Below, piece by piece: positions 28,959 to 38,719 of a stretch of DNA of 64,000 nucleotides. Origin of the DNA: Hydrogenibacillus sp. (GTDB taxonomy: Bacteria > Bacillota > Bacilli > Thermicanales > DSM-22653); contig JADBKT010000027.1 of the NCBI GenBank assembly GCA_014896255.1, forward strand, positions 51,604-115,603. The letters run 5' to 3'. The stretch's first letter is position 1. The number at the start of each line of letters is the position of its first letter. The translations under genes and the position numbers were made by a program. The notes under the pieces are model-generated. The model did no database searches and had not been told where the DNA came from. It worked only from the letters and a program-made list of their open reading frames with translations.

Positions 28959-29333
28959 TTAGCCGTTGTTTTTGCGTCCCACGCCGACCATGCCGCCGGC
29001 GGTGGCGAAGGCCGTCCCGAGCAGGGCGAGGGCCCACCCTTTCCCGTCCGGCACGGCGTCGTAGGCAAGGAAGCCGACCAGCCACAACCCGGCGGCGTAC
29101 AGCGCGCCGAGGATGAGGCCGTGCAGCCACCCCCGCTCTCCGATGCCGCTGCCGACGATGACCCCGCCGATGACGAGGGCGATGAGGTGCAATCCGTAGA
29201 CGACGGGCAGGGCGTTTTGTTCGGAGAACGGTCCGAAGGCGACGGCGAGCGTGAGGGCAAGCGTGCCGGCGACGACGATCGCCGCCATGACGACGAACGC
29301 CCGAGCGTAATGCGGCAAGACCGGCGTACGCAT
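28959..29333 (-). CDS. YrzE-like (TIGR04086) four-helix membrane protein
   Basis: 124 residues with four hydrophobic helices and no catalytic motif (FVVMAAIVVAGTLALT, GLHLIALVIGGVIVG, GLILGALYAAGLW, LLGTAFATAGGMVG). It matches the TIGR04086/YrzE family by topology and by position between yajC and yrbG/spoVB. Function unknown. The ATG at 29333 is chosen because AAAGGAG lies 8 bases upstream. Unlike in B. subtilis it points backwards, convergent to yajC. Confidence 0.75.
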   Translation of the reverse strand: MRTPVLPHYARAFVVMAAIVVAGTLALTLAVAFGPFSEQNALPVVYGLHLIALVIGGVIVGSGIGERGWLHGLILGALYAAGLWLVGFLAYDAVPDGKGWALALLGTAFATAGGMVGVGRKNNG

Positions 29334-29490
29334 GACGTTGCTCCTTTCCGATCGGTCCTCTGTGCGCTTTCTTTCGACCATTGTATGCGGCCGAGCCCAG
29401 AACTTGACACGCGGTGAGCGGTATAGGACGTCCCTGATCCATGGAAACTAATCCAAAGGACGAACGATCCGTATCGGAAGGGGACGCCGG

Positions 29491-30183
29491 ATGCAGGAGC
29501 TCATCGCCATGCTCACGAGGACGCTTGTCATGTACGCGTTCATCCTCGTCATTTTGCGCATCATGGGCAAGCGGGAGATCGGCAAGCTGTCCGTCTTCGA
29601 TCTCGTCGTGTCGATCATCATCGCCGAGATCGCCGCGTTGACCATCGACGACACGAAAATGCCGCTGTACAAAGGGCTTGCGCCGATCGGGCTTTTGGCC
29701 GCCGTGCAGATCGCCTTTTCCTATGCCTCGATGAAAAGTCGCCGCTTCCGCGAGCTCGTCGACGGCAAGCCGAGTCTGGTCATCGAAAAGGGCAAGATCC
29801 GCGACGAAGAAATGCGCCGTCACCGCTACAACATCGACGATTTGCTCATGCAGCTCCGGGAAAAGGACATCGCCGACGTGGGGGAAGTCGAATTTGCGTA
29901 CCTCGAACCGACGGGCAAGCTCTCGGTGATCAAGAAACGGTCCAAGCGGCCGGTGACGAATGAGGACCTGGGCCGAAACGTCCCGGAGGACGGGCTTTTG
30001 CTCCCGCTCATCGTCGACGGAGCCGTCATCCAGGACAACTTGGCGCGGCTGGGGAAAAACGAATGGTGGCTCAAGCAGCAGCTGCATCGCTTCGGCTCAA
30101 CGGATTTTTCCCGCGTCGTGTTCGCCGGTGCCGACGAGACGGGGCGCTTTTACGTCGACTATCGTGATGAACCGAACGGCTGA
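29491..30183 (+). CDS. DUF421 membrane protein (YrbG/YetF family)
   Basis: 230 residues: three membrane helices in the first 85 residues, then the paired DUF421 cytoplasmic beta domain (SRRFRELVDGKPSLVIEKGKI, RRHRYNIDDLLMQLREKDI, VEFAYLEPTGKLSVIKK). In B. subtilis relatives are YrbG, YetF and YdfR, the last two linked to spore or germination membranes; YrbG sits at this same place. Biochemical role unknown. It ends 8 bases before the convergent spoVB gene. Confidence 0.88.
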   Translation: MQELIAMLTRTLVMYAFILVILRIMGKREIGKLSVFDLVVSIIIAEIAALTIDDTKMPLYKGLAPIGLLAAVQIAFSYASMKSRRFRELVDGKPSLVIEKGKIRDEEMRRHRYNIDDLLMQLREKDIADVGEVEFAYLEPTGKLSVIKKRSKRPVTNEDLGRNVPEDGLLLPLIVDGAVIQDNLARLGKNEWWLKQQLHRFGSTDFSRVVFAGADETGRFYVDYRDEPNG

Positions 30184-30191
30184 CCGTCTCA

Positions 30192-31754
30192 TCACCGCGG
30201 TTTCAGCGTCCACAGGCGGAGCAGGTCGCGGCGCGTGATGCCGCCGGATACGAACAACAGCACGGCGTAAACGGCGGTGCCGATGATGCCCGCCGCGGCG
30301 AATGCCGTGCCGCTCGTGACGACGGCAGAAAGGGGGACGTAGACGAACACCCTGGAGGCGAAAAAGGCCGTTGTCGCGGAGATGAGCGCGGGCACGACGT
30401 CCGACGGGCGCGGAGACCAACCGATCTCGCCGTGCAGCCGGAGCGCGTGCAACGACGTGACGAGGGCGAGGCTCGCGTTCAAGGCCCAAGCGACGCCAAG
30501 GACGCCCAGTTCCGGCCGGCGGGCGAGGACGGCGATCAGGGCGAGCTTGACGGCCGAACCGACGAGCGTGTGGATGAAGCCGATGCGCACGCGATCCAGT
30601 CCCTGCAGCGCGGCGCCGAGCGGGCCCTGCCAGTATAAAAACGGCGCGAACGGGGCGAGCGTCTTGAGAATCGGCGCCACCTCCGGCGTACCGAACAGCG
30701 CGGTAGAGAGCGGTTCGGCGAAGAAGAACACGCCGGCCGCGCTGGGGAAGGCGATCAGGGCGGTGGCGCGCGACGACTGGTGGAGGCGGCGGATGACGCC
30801 CTCCGTTTTTTTTTGGGCTTTATATGCGCTTACGGCAGGGATGAGCGTCACCGACAGCGAATAGGTGAACGTGGTGGGGAAGTACAACACGAACACGGCG
30901 AGGCCGCTTAGCATCCCGTATGCCGCGCTGGCTGCCTCGCGGGTGAGTCCGGCGGCCTTAAAACTGTGGGCGACGACGGACGGCTCGAGGGCATAAGCGA
31001 GCGTGCCGACGATGCCGGTCAGCCCGACCGGATAGGCGATCCGCCACAAATCGCGGAAGACGTCATGCGTTCCGCGCGCGTCTTCCACAGGCGTTTCGCG
31101 GTCGGATCGCGCGCGTGCTGTTGTTCGGCGATCGCCTCGATAAAACAGAGCGACGATCGCAAAAAGGCCCATCAGTTCGCCGGCGGCGATGCCAAGGGTA
31201 AGTCCCGTGGCGGCGACGGCTTCGCCGTACGGAAAAAGGGCGGCGGAGAGAACGAGGGCGGCGCCGACGCGGACGCCGGTCTCGACGATGGCACAGACCG
31301 CCGTGGGCCGCATGTCGCCGAGTCCCTGGAAATACGCGCGAAACACGTTGGCCACGGCGATGAGCGGAACGGCCGGCGCGATGCCCCACAGCGGCCAGAC
31401 GAGACGGGTGTCGAGGTAGAACGATTCGGCCAAGGTCGGCGCGATCATGACAAGCAGCGCCGAAAGCGGCAGCGACACACCGAGCGCAAAGGCGAGCGCG
31501 ACGCGCAAGATGCGCCGAATATCCGCGGTGCGCCCGAGGGCTTTGGCTTCGGCGACGCGTTTGGCGACCGCGACGTTCATCCCGAAGCGCGATACGGCGG
31601 AAAAGAAGACGAGCGTCGGGTAGCTCATCTGGTACAGCCCGACGACATCCAGACCGACGGTGCGCGGGAGCACGACTTTCGGCACCACGCCGAGCAGACG
31701 GGCGAGACCTAAGGCGGCGGTGAGCGTGAGCGTTCCGGCGAAAAACGATTGCAT
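30192..31754 (-). CDS. spoVB: Stage V sporulation protein B, MOP-superfamily lipid flippase
   Basis: 520-residue polytopic membrane protein with about 14 helices, member of the polysaccharide transporter/MurJ-like group. SpoVB is needed for spore cortex synthesis, probably flipping lipid-linked peptidoglycan precursors. Features: GLARLLGVVPKVVLPRTVG at the N-terminus, GLYQMSYPTL, and FRAYFQGLGDMRPTA in the fourth/fifth helix region. Its position next to DUF421 and comN matches Bacillus spoVB, but the gene is on the reverse strand here. Confidence 0.87.
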   Translation of the reverse strand: MQSFFAGTLTLTAALGLARLLGVVPKVVLPRTVGLDVVGLYQMSYPTLVFFSAVSRFGMNVAVAKRVAEAKALGRTADIRRILRVALAFALGVSLPLSALLVMIAPTLAESFYLDTRLVWPLWGIAPAVPLIAVANVFRAYFQGLGDMRPTAVCAIVETGVRVGAALVLSAALFPYGEAVAATGLTLGIAAGELMGLFAIVALFYRGDRRTTARARSDRETPVEDARGTHDVFRDLWRIAYPVGLTGIVGTLAYALEPSVVAHSFKAAGLTREAASAAYGMLSGLAVFVLYFPTTFTYSLSVTLIPAVSAYKAQKKTEGVIRRLHQSSRATALIAFPSAAGVFFFAEPLSTALFGTPEVAPILKTLAPFAPFLYWQGPLGAALQGLDRVRIGFIHTLVGSAVKLALIAVLARRPELGVLGVAWALNASLALVTSLHALRLHGEIGWSPRPSDVVPALISATTAFFASRVFVYVPLSAVVTSGTAFAAAGIIGTAVYAVLLFVSGGITRRDLLRLWTLKPR

Positions 31755-31844
31755 GTCCTCTCTCCTTCGTGACCAGGGGCGACTCCGCGGCGATCACATC
31801 TTATGCGGCCGCGCGGACGGACATGCCGCAAGGAGAAATCGACG

Positions 31845-32225
31845 ATGGGCATACAGGACGATTTTGATCTCGATCATGTCATCGCCGCGTTGACCGCCCG
31901 AGACGGGAAGACGACCGGTCGTCCGCGTCTCGAGGCGGCGAACGAAAAGGCGCCGGCGGAAAGGGCGGCCGCTTGCGACCCGCTGTCTCGTGCGTTCGAT
32001 CCGGAGACGCGGAAGAGCTTGCGGGCGCTTTGCAACTCCAAGGCGGAAGAATTGCGTATGCTCGGCTTGGAAGGCGTGACGGGCGACGACGTCTGGCGGC
32101 ATTTCGCCGCGCGTTATGCGCGCGGCGTACCGCCGCTTTACCGCGTCGTAGGCGACATTCTGGCGCTCCGGGCGAATGAATTCATGACCGCGGCGACGCT
32201 GAAGGCGCTTCGGGACATGCGATAA
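31845..32225 (+). CDS. comN: ComN-like post-transcriptional regulator
   Basis: 126 residues. The C-terminal 75 (SLRALCNSKAEELRMLGLEGVTGDDVWRH...YRVVGDILALRANEF) match the small YrzD/ComN family; B. subtilis ComN binds comEA mRNA and affects competence gene expression. The first 50 residues are an extra, disordered-looking extension. The ATG at 31845 follows AAGGAGAA. Position before secD is as in Bacillus (spoVB-yrzD-secDF). Confidence 0.75.
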   Translation: MGIQDDFDLDHVIAALTARDGKTTGRPRLEAANEKAPAERAAACDPLSRAFDPETRKSLRALCNSKAEELRMLGLEGVTGDDVWRHFAARYARGVPPLYRVVGDILALRANEFMTAATLKALRDMR

Positions 32226-32277
32226 CGAAGCATCGCCCCGCACGCCTCGGTTGCCGCGCGAGATCAAGGCATGCGGC

Positions 32278-32306
32278 TTGCCACGCCGGTCGGATCCGCC
32301 TATAAT
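32278..32306 (+). promoter_or_regulatory. Sigma-A promoter of secD-secF
   Basis: TTGCCA (32278-32283), 17-base spacer, TATAAT (32301-32306). The leader holds an 8-bp inverted repeat (32361-32368/32380-32387) directly before the AAAGGAG site of secD. Confidence 0.75.
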
Positions 32307-32411
32307 AAGAAAGTGTTTTTCGGCGGAACGGAAGCATGGGCGATCGGGCTTAGGCAGCGTGCGCACCGTACGCGCCGTGCGGTGCGCGTGAAAGGAGCTC
32401 AGGTTGGACGA

Positions 32412-33683
32412 ATGCGACAGATTATCGAATTTCTCCTCATCGTCGTCTTGCTTCTCGCTCTCATCGGGGCGACCTTCTGGCCGCTCGCCCGCGGCATCAC
32501 CCTCGGGCTTGACCTGCAGGGCGGTTTTGAACTGCTCTACACCATCGAACCGCTCGACGGTGGCGCGGTGACGCCGGAACTGCTCAAGCAGACGGAAACC
32601 GTCCTGCAAAATCGGATTAACGTCCTCGGCGTCGCCGAACCGATCATCGAGCCGGAGCCGCCGAACCGCATCCGCGTGCAGTTGCCCGGCGTGACGAACG
32701 CTGACGAGGCGAGAAAAATGCTTTCCGCCGAAGCGCGGCTTTCATTTCGCAAAGTGACGATGGACAACCAGAACCAAATCGTGGAAGAAAGTCCGGACCT
32801 TCTGACCGGGGCCGATTTGAAAGAAGGGGCGGCGAAGGTCGTTTTTTCCGATCGAACCAATGCGCCGATCGTCTCTATCGCCGTGAAAGACCCGAAGAAG
32901 TTGGAAGAGATCACCCGTTCCATTCCGCACGGCGATCCGCGCTATCGGCTGGGCATCTTTTTGGATGACCGTCCGATCTCGCTGCCTACGGTGAACGCGA
33001 CGATCACCAACGGGCAGGCGGTGATCGAAGGCGGTTTCACGGTCGAAGAAGCGCGAAATCTCGCCGGGCTGCTCAACGCCGGCGCCCTTCCCGTGAAGAT
33101 GACGGAACTCTCCTACGCCTCGGTCAGCCCGACCCTCGGACAAGCGGCGCTCATGCGCGGCATCGAGGCCGGGGTGGCGGCGCTCATCTTCATCGCCTTG
33201 TTCATGCTCATCGTCTACCGCCTGCCGGGCTTTGTCGCCGTCATCACCTTGCTCGCGTACGTGTACCTGATTTTCTTTTTCTTGTGGGGCATTCGGGTGA
33301 CCTTGACCTTGCCCGGCATCGCGGCGCTCATCCTCGGCATGGGCATGGCCGTCGACGCCAACATCATCACCGACGAGCGCATCAAAGACGAGCTTCGGAG
33401 CGGCAAGTCGATACCCTCGGCGCTTAAGGCCGGTTCCCGGCGGAGCCTTTTGACGATCATCGACGCCCACGTGACGACGCTCATCGCCGGCATCGTCCTG
33501 TTCGTCATGGGCGGGGCGAGCGCCATCCGCGGATTTGCCGTCATCCTGATTTTGAGCACGGTGCTCAATCTGGTGACCAACGTCGGACTGGCACGCTTTC
33601 TGTTGCACCTTCTTATATCGAGCGGGCGTTTCGGCCGCCTCGGGTTTTTCGGCGTGAAGGAGCGTGAAGTCCGTGCCTCATGA
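32412..33683 (+). CDS. secD: Protein translocase subunit SecD
   Basis: Proton-driven accessory protein of the Sec translocon. 423 residues: N-terminal membrane helix (about 6-26), GLDLQGGFELLY, a P1 periplasmic-type domain with the RINVLGVAEPIIEPE block, and five further helices with PGIAALILGMGMAVDANIITDERIKDEL. The ATG at 32412 is preferred; the AAAGGAG is 13 bases upstream, which is long, and no better in-frame start is seen. Bacillus has one fused secDF; here secD and secF are separate and overlap by 11 bases. Confidence 0.94.
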   Translation: MRQIIEFLLIVVLLLALIGATFWPLARGITLGLDLQGGFELLYTIEPLDGGAVTPELLKQTETVLQNRINVLGVAEPIIEPEPPNRIRVQLPGVTNADEARKMLSAEARLSFRKVTMDNQNQIVEESPDLLTGADLKEGAAKVVFSDRTNAPIVSIAVKDPKKLEEITRSIPHGDPRYRLGIFLDDRPISLPTVNATITNGQAVIEGGFTVEEARNLAGLLNAGALPVKMTELSYASVSPTLGQAALMRGIEAGVAALIFIALFMLIVYRLPGFVAVITLLAYVYLIFFFLWGIRVTLTLPGIAALILGMGMAVDANIITDERIKDELRSGKSIPSALKAGSRRSLLTIIDAHVTTLIAGIVLFVMGGASAIRGFAVILILSTVLNLVTNVGLARFLLHLLISSGRFGRLGFFGVKEREVRAS

Positions 33684-34599
33684 ACCGTTCTACTACCGCG
33701 TTGATTTCGTCCGCCGGCGGCGCGTCTTTTTTCTGCTTTCGTTGTTGCTTCTCGCCGTCGGTTTGATCTCCCTCGCCGTGCGCGGGCTCAACCTCGGCGT
33801 CGATTTTACCAGCGGCACGCGCATCGAAGTACAGGTCGGCAAAGAGTTTGCCGATGCGGAAGTCTACGCCTTGTTCCGCGAGCAGCACGCCCCGGAGCCG
33901 TCGCAGATCGCCAAAACCGGAAGCGGCACGTCGACGACGCTTGTTCTCCGTTATAAGGGCGCCCTGTCCCAGGACGAAGAAACGGCGGTACGTCAGGCCG
34001 TAGAGACGCACTTCGGGCAAGGCATCCACTTTGCCGTGAGCAAGATCGACCCCATCGTCGGCCGCGAGCTGGCGCGCAAGGCCGCCTATACCCTCCTCAT
34101 CGCCGCCGTCGGGATCGTCCTCTACATGTCTTTGCGGTTCGAGTTCCGCATGGCCGTGTCGGCGATCGTAAGCATTTTAAACGTCGTCGTCACCGTCATC
34201 GGCATCATTGCCTTCCTGCATGTGGAGGTCGACGTGACGTTCGTCACCGCGCTGCTCACCATCGTCGGTTATTCGATCAACGATACGGTGATCATCTTCG
34301 ACCGCATCCGCGAAAACGTCCGCCACCATAAGCTCAAGCGCGCGGAAGACGTCGAGGCGGTCGTCAACCAGAGCATCCGTCAAGTGTTCGTCCGCTCCGT
34401 AAACACCGTGGCGACGGTCCTCTTCGCCGCCTTGGCGTTGCTCGTCTTGGGGGGCGAAGGATTGTATCTGTTCTCGCTCACGCTCTCCATCGGGCTTGTG
34501 CTCGGCGCCTATTCGTCGATCTTTACCGCGGCGCAATTGTGGGTCGAATGGCGCTCGTGGGGCATCCGCCGTCGGAAAACGGCCGGTGCAGAGTCATAG
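33673..34599 (+). CDS. secF: Protein translocase subunit SecF
   Basis: Partner of SecD, 308 residues: first helix (about 14-35), [12 protein letters not shown], and the C-terminal five-helix RND block ([20 protein letters not shown]). The GTG at 33673 has AAGGAG 10 bases upstream; the GTG at 33664 is too close to that site. Coupled to secD by overlap. recJ, which follows secDF in B. subtilis, is absent and apt comes directly. Confidence 0.94.
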   Translation: MPHEPFYYRVDFVRRRRVFFLLSLLLLAVGLISLAVRGLNLGVDFTSGTRIEVQVGKEFADAEVYALFREQHAPEPSQIAKTGSGTSTTLVLRYKGALSQDEETAVRQAVETHFGQGIHFAVSKIDPIVGRELARKAAYTLLIAAVGIVLYMSLRFEFRMAVSAIVSILNVVVTVIGIIAFLHVEVDVTFVTALLTIVGYSINDTVIIFDRIRENVRHHKLKRAEDVEAVVNQSIRQVFVRSVNTVATVLFAALALLVLGGEGLYLFSLTLSIGLVLGAYSSIFTAAQLWVEWRSWGIRRRKTAGAES

Positions 34600-34669
34600 T
34601 GCCGTTCGGACGCGGCCTCGGCGAACGCGACGTGGGTCATTGCGCGCACGACAGAAAGGAGCGAATGCT

Positions 34670-35197
34670 GTGGATTTTAAAGGCAAGATCCGGATCATCC
34701 CGGACTTTCCGCAGCCCGGCGTATTGTTCAAAGACATCACCACGCTGCTCAAGGACGGCGAGGCCTATAAGGCCGCCATCGACGCCCTCGTCGAGCGCAT
34801 TCGTCCGCTTAAGCCGGAGATCATCGCCGGACCCGAGGCGCGCGGCTTCGTCATCGGCGCGCCGATCGCCTATGCTCTCGGCATCGGCTTTGTGCCGATC
34901 CGTAAAGTGGGCAAGCTCCCGGCGGAGACGGTGAGCGTTCCGTACGACAAAGAATACGGCCGGGATGATCTGGCCGTTCACCGCGATGCGTTCGGGCCCG
35001 GAACGCGTGTCTTGGTCGCCGACGATCTCCTCGCCACCGGGGGAACGATCGGAGCGACCGTCGATCTGGTGGAAAAGCTCGGCGGCTTGGTCGTCGGTGC
35101 GGCCTTTCTGATCGAACTGACGTATTTGCACGGACGTTCGGCGCTCACCGCAAAACTCGGCAACGACAAACCGATTCACGCGCTGATTCAATTTTGA
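34670..35197 (+). CDS. apt: Adenine phosphoribosyltransferase
   Basis: Purine salvage enzyme making AMP from adenine and PRPP. 175 residues, standard length. PRPP loop [13 protein letters not shown] at 115-127; [17 protein letters not shown] and [10 protein letters not shown] are conserved Apt blocks. The GTG at 34670 has GAAAGGAG 8 bases upstream. Apt lies upstream of relA as in Bacillus, but the cotJ genes are inserted between them here. Confidence 0.95.
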   Translation: MDFKGKIRIIPDFPQPGVLFKDITTLLKDGEAYKAAIDALVERIRPLKPEIIAGPEARGFVIGAPIAYALGIGFVPIRKVGKLPAETVSVPYDKEYGRDDLAVHRDAFGPGTRVLVADDLLATGGTIGATVDLVEKLGGLVVGAAFLIELTYLHGRSALTAKLGNDKPIHALIQF

Positions 35198-35300
35198 CGG
35201 GGCGATCTTCCGGTCCATTTTGCCCTGTCGTCCGGCACACTTGGTAGGCCGACGTCATATGGTAAAACGTCCAGTATTCCCATCGCCGGGAGGGATTCGA

Positions 35301-35531
35301 TTGTATTCACAGGAGCGCGTGTATCACCCTTATGTCGGCCCGTTCGATCCGTGCTCGCCGCATACCGCCAAAACGTACGTGCTCCCGCCCGAGGTGTTTT
35401 TAGGGTTTCAGCCGCCGACGCTTGCGCAATTTCCTCCGATGGAAGCATTGCGGCGCGGCGTGCTTTGGCCGATGTTGTACAGTCCGTACCACGGGCGAGG
35501 GGATCGCCCTGAAGCGAGGGATGCCGAGTGA
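35301..35531 (+). CDS. cotJA: Spore coat associated protein CotJA
   Basis: 76 residues, Pro/Tyr-rich (YSQERVYHPYVGPFDPC, YVLPPEVFLGFQPP, LWPMLYSPY), matching CotJA, a small coat component that needs CotJC for assembly. The TTG start at 35301 follows GGGAGGGA. Upstream at 35256-35263 CATATGGT resembles a sigma-E -10 element (mother-cell expression in Bacillus), with no clear -35. It overlaps cotJB by 4 bases. Confidence 0.88.
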   Translation: MYSQERVYHPYVGPFDPCSPHTAKTYVLPPEVFLGFQPPTLAQFPPMEALRRGVLWPMLYSPYHGRGDRPEARDAE

Positions 35532-35797
35532 GCGATCCCAAGCGGATGGACGCCCGGTATTACGAACTCCTGGAGCAATTGCAGGCCGTCGATTTTGTGC
35601 TGGTGGATCTGAACTTGTATCTGGATACGCATCCCACGGACGTCCAAGCGATCCAGCAATACAATCACTATGTGCAAGCGCGCTGGAACTTGGCGCAAGA
35701 GTTTGAACGCCTGTACGGCCCGTTGACCCACTTCGGCCACAGCATCTCCAACGCGCCCTGGCGGTGGAGCGAAAGCCCGTGGCCGTGGGAAGTGTAG
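35528..35797 (+). CDS. cotJB: Spore coat protein CotJB
   Basis: 89 residues with the CotJB pattern: YYELLEQLQAVDFVLVDLNLYLDTHP, a conserved central YNHY, and a Trp-rich tail (WRWSESPWPWEV). Inner coat component in B. subtilis. The GTG start overlaps the cotJA stop (GTGA), and the next gene starts 34 bases later. Confidence 0.92.
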   Translation: MSDPKRMDARYYELLEQLQAVDFVLVDLNLYLDTHPTDVQAIQQYNHYVQARWNLAQEFERLYGPLTHFGHSISNAPWRWSESPWPWEV

Positions 35798-35831
35798 ACC
35801 GCGGGATATCGGTTTGAAAGGGGCTGTCAAG

Positions 35832-36401
35832 GTGTGGAAATATGAGAAAAAATTGCAATATCCGGTGCGCGTCAGCCGATGCGATCCGTACATGGCCAAG
35901 TTGTTGTTGGAACAATATGGCGGTGCGGACGGCGAACTGGCGGCCGCCCTGCGTTATTTGAATCAGCGGTACACCATTCCGCCGAAAGTCATCGGCTTGC
36001 TGACCGATATCGGCACCGAGGAATTTGCACACTTGGAAATGATTGCCACGATGGTGTACAAGTTGACGAAAGATGCGACCGCGGAGGCGTTGCGTGCCGC
36101 CGGACTCGGGGACCATTACGTCAACCACGGTCATGCGCTTTTTTACCAAAACGCGTCCGGCGTTCCGTGGACGGCCACCTATATCCAGGCCAAGGGGGAT
36201 CCGATCGCCGATCTGTATGAGGACATCGCCGCCGAGGAAAAAGCCCGTGCCACCTACCAGTGGTTGATCGACATGACGGACGATGTGGATCTGCAAGACA
36301 GTCTCAAATTCTTGCGCGAGCGGGAAGTGATTCACGCGCAGCGCTTTCGTGAGGCGGTAGAAATATTGAAAGAAGATCAGGAAAAGAAGAAATTTTACTG
36401 A
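35832..36401 (+). CDS. cotJC: CotJC, manganese catalase-like spore coat protein
   Basis: 189-residue ferritin-like four-helix protein. The MWKYEKKLQYPVRVS start is diagnostic of CotJC. Metal ligands of Mn-catalases are visible: Glu in LLEQYGG, Glu-Glu-x-x-His in TEEFAHLEM, and Glu/His in the later helices (EDIAAEEKA, REREVIHAQRF). It may protect spores from peroxide. The GTG at 35832 is preferred over an upstream TTG because it gives the conserved start. A strong terminator follows. Confidence 0.93.
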   Translation: MWKYEKKLQYPVRVSRCDPYMAKLLLEQYGGADGELAAALRYLNQRYTIPPKVIGLLTDIGTEEFAHLEMIATMVYKLTKDATAEALRAAGLGDHYVNHGHALFYQNASGVPWTATYIQAKGDPIADLYEDIAAEEKARATYQWLIDMTDDVDLQDSLKFLREREVIHAQRFREAVEILKEDQEKKKFY

Positions 36402-36452
36402 ACAGCTGCCGCAGCCCGGCAGAACCGACGGGAAATGCGTTGAACACATCTT

Positions 36453-36485
36453 AAGCGGCCGTTCTTTACAAAACGGCCGCTTTTT
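36453..36485 (+). terminator. Terminator after cotJABC
   Basis: 11-bp perfect stem AAGCGGCCGTT/AACGGCCGCTT with an 8-base loop, followed by a T-run (36481-36485). It separates the coat genes from relA. Confidence 0.85.
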
Positions 36486-36514
36486 AAGATAATGGACGTA
36501 AGGAGGACGTCCGT

Positions 36515-38719
36515 TTGTCTACGGCCGACGGGGAGGTGAAGGACATGCCGCAGGCCGTCGGGTCGACGCCGTCGATGGCGTCGCTCGAAGCGACGCTCCG
36601 GCAGTACATGACGGAACAAGACATCGCATCGGCGCGCCGTGCCTTTGAATTTGCCGCGAGGCACCATGAGGGACAATATCGAATCTCCGGCGATCCGTAC
36701 ATCACCCATCCGCTGGCCGTGGCGGAAATTTTGGCCGACCTCCGGATGGACGCGACGATCATCATCGCCGCGCTTTTGCACGACATCGTGGAAGACACTT
36801 CGGCCACCCTGGAAGACGTCCGCACGATGTTCGGCGCGGAAGTGGCCACGCTCGTTGACGGCGCGACGAAGCTCCGCCGCATCCAATTTCAATCCAAAGA
36901 AGAGCAGCAGGCCGAAAACTACCGCAAGATGCTTTTGGCCATGGCGCGCGACGTGCGCGTCATTTTAATTAAACTCGCCGATCGGCTGCACAACATGCGC
37001 ACGCTCAAATTCCGCACGGAAGAAGACCAGCGGCGCATCGCCGAAGAGACGTTGGACATCTACGCGCCGATCGCCCATCGCCTCGGGATTTCGAAGATCA
37101 AGTGGGAGCTGGAGGACATCGCCCTGCGCTTTTTGAATCCGCAGTCGTATTACCGGATCGTCCATCTGATGAAAAAAAAGCGGGCCGAGCGGGAGGCGTA
37201 CATCGCCAAGGTCAGCGAGACGCTCAAGGCGAAGCTTATGGAGATGGGCATCCAGGCGGAAGTGACCGGACGTCCGAAGCATATCTACAGCATCTATCGC
37301 AAGATGCGCGAACAGCACAAGTCGTTCGACGAGATCTACGATCTCCTCGCCGTGCGCGTCATCGTCGACAGCGTCCGCGACTGTTACAGCGTGCTCGGCA
37401 TCGTGCACACGCTGTGGAAACCGATGCCCGGGCGGTTTAAAGATTACATCGCCATGCCCAAGGCGAACATGTACCAGTCGCTGCACACGACGGTCATCGG
37501 GCCGGAAGGCGAGCCCCTCGAGGTGCAGATCCGCACCCGGGAGATGCACTATACGGCGGAATACGGGATCGCCGCCCACTGGGCGTACAAGGAAGGCAAA
37601 TCGGCGAAAAACGCCGCCGAAGAGGCGAAGCGCATCCGCTTCATCCGGCAACTCCTCGAATATCAACAGGACGCGCCAAGCGCCCAGGAGTTCGTCGAGT
37701 CGCTGAAAATGGACCTGTTCTCCGACGTCGTCTTCGTCTTCACCCCGAAAGGCGACGTCATCGAGCTGCCGGCCGGGGCGGTGCCGCTCGACTTCGCCTA
37801 CCGCATCCACACCGAGATCGGCAACCGCACCGTCGGCGCCAAGGTGAACGGCAAAATCGTTCCGCTCGACCATCCGCTTCGGACCGGGGACATCGTCGAG
37901 ATTTTGACGTCCAAGCAAAGCTACGGCCCGAGCATGGACTGGCTGAAAATCGCCAAGACTTCCCACGCTCGAAATAAAATCCGGGCCTGGTTCAAAAAAG
38001 AGCGGCGCGAAGAGATGATCGCCCGGGGTCGCGAGCTGTTGGAGCAGGAGGCCCGTCGCCACGGACTCGCGCCGAAAGACGTGTTCAAAGAGGCGTATAC
38101 GAAAGACGTCCTCAGCCGCTTTAACCTGCAGTCGGTCGATGAACTGCTTTCGTCCATCGGCTTCGGGGCCATATCCGTCGGGCAGGTGATGGGCCGCTAC
38201 CTCGAGCACTATCGAAAGGATCATACGGAGGCGCCGATCGCCGCGGAGATCAAGACGGCGAAAACGCGGCCGCCGCGCCAAGGTGTAAGGGTCAAAGGCG
38301 TAGAAGGCGTCCTCGTCCGCTTTTCCCGTTGCTGCAACCCGGTCCCGGGAGACGACATCGTCGGTTTCATCACCCGCGGCCGCGGCGTCTCCATCCATCG
38401 CCTCGGCTGTCCCAACGTGGCCAAAGAAGACCCCGAGCGGATCGTCGAGGTCGAGTGGGCGCCGGAGGCGGAGTTCCTCTATCCGGTGGAGATCGAAGTG
38501 TTGGCCATGGACCGTCAGGGGCTCTTGAACGACGTCCTGCAGGCGGTGAACGAGACGAAGACGAATTTGACCCAGGTGACCGGGCGCGCGGACAAAAACC
38601 GCATGGCGAAGATCACCATGACCATTTCCATCCGCCATCTCGATCATCTGCAGCGCGTCGTCGAGCGCATCAAACGCGTCAAAGACGTGTTCAGCGTCCG
38701 CCGCCTTCTCCAGCCTTGA
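36515..38719 (+). CDS. relA: Bifunctional (p)ppGpp synthetase/hydrolase Rel
   Basis: Stringent-response enzyme of the long RSH type, 734 residues: HD hydrolase domain (ITHPLAVAEIL, LLHDIVEDT, with intact HD), synthetase domain (RPKHIYSIYRKMREQHKSF, YQSLHTTVIGPEG), TGS domain (VFVFTPKGDVIELP), the zinc-finger/helical region with RFSRCCNPVPGD, and a C-terminal ACT domain (about 660-733). Both activities should be functional since hydrolase and synthetase motifs are complete. The TTG at 36515 follows TAAGGAGGA. The relA-dtd order is as in Bacillus. Confidence 0.95.
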   Translation: MSTADGEVKDMPQAVGSTPSMASLEATLRQYMTEQDIASARRAFEFAARHHEGQYRISGDPYITHPLAVAEILADLRMDATIIIAALLHDIVEDTSATLEDVRTMFGAEVATLVDGATKLRRIQFQSKEEQQAENYRKMLLAMARDVRVILIKLADRLHNMRTLKFRTEEDQRRIAEETLDIYAPIAHRLGISKIKWELEDIALRFLNPQSYYRIVHLMKKKRAEREAYIAKVSETLKAKLMEMGIQAEVTGRPKHIYSIYRKMREQHKSFDEIYDLLAVRVIVDSVRDCYSVLGIVHTLWKPMPGRFKDYIAMPKANMYQSLHTTVIGPEGEPLEVQIRTREMHYTAEYGIAAHWAYKEGKSAKNAAEEAKRIRFIRQLLEYQQDAPSAQEFVESLKMDLFSDVVFVFTPKGDVIELPAGAVPLDFAYRIHTEIGNRTVGAKVNGKIVPLDHPLRTGDIVEILTSKQSYGPSMDWLKIAKTSHARNKIRAWFKKERREEMIARGRELLEQEARRHGLAPKDVFKEAYTKDVLSRFNLQSVDELLSSIGFGAISVGQVMGRYLEHYRKDHTEAPIAAEIKTAKTRPPRQGVRVKGVEGVLVRFSRCCNPVPGDDIVGFITRGRGVSIHRLGCPNVAKEDPERIVEVEWAPEAEFLYPVEIEVLAMDRQGLLNDVLQAVNETKTNLTQVTGRADKNRMAKITMTISIRHLDHLQRVVERIKRVKDVFSVRRLLQP

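Noticed and set aside
29404..29422. TTGACA and TATAGG before the DUF421 gene as a promoter
   Set aside because: The spacing between them is only about 12 bases, too short for sigma-A.
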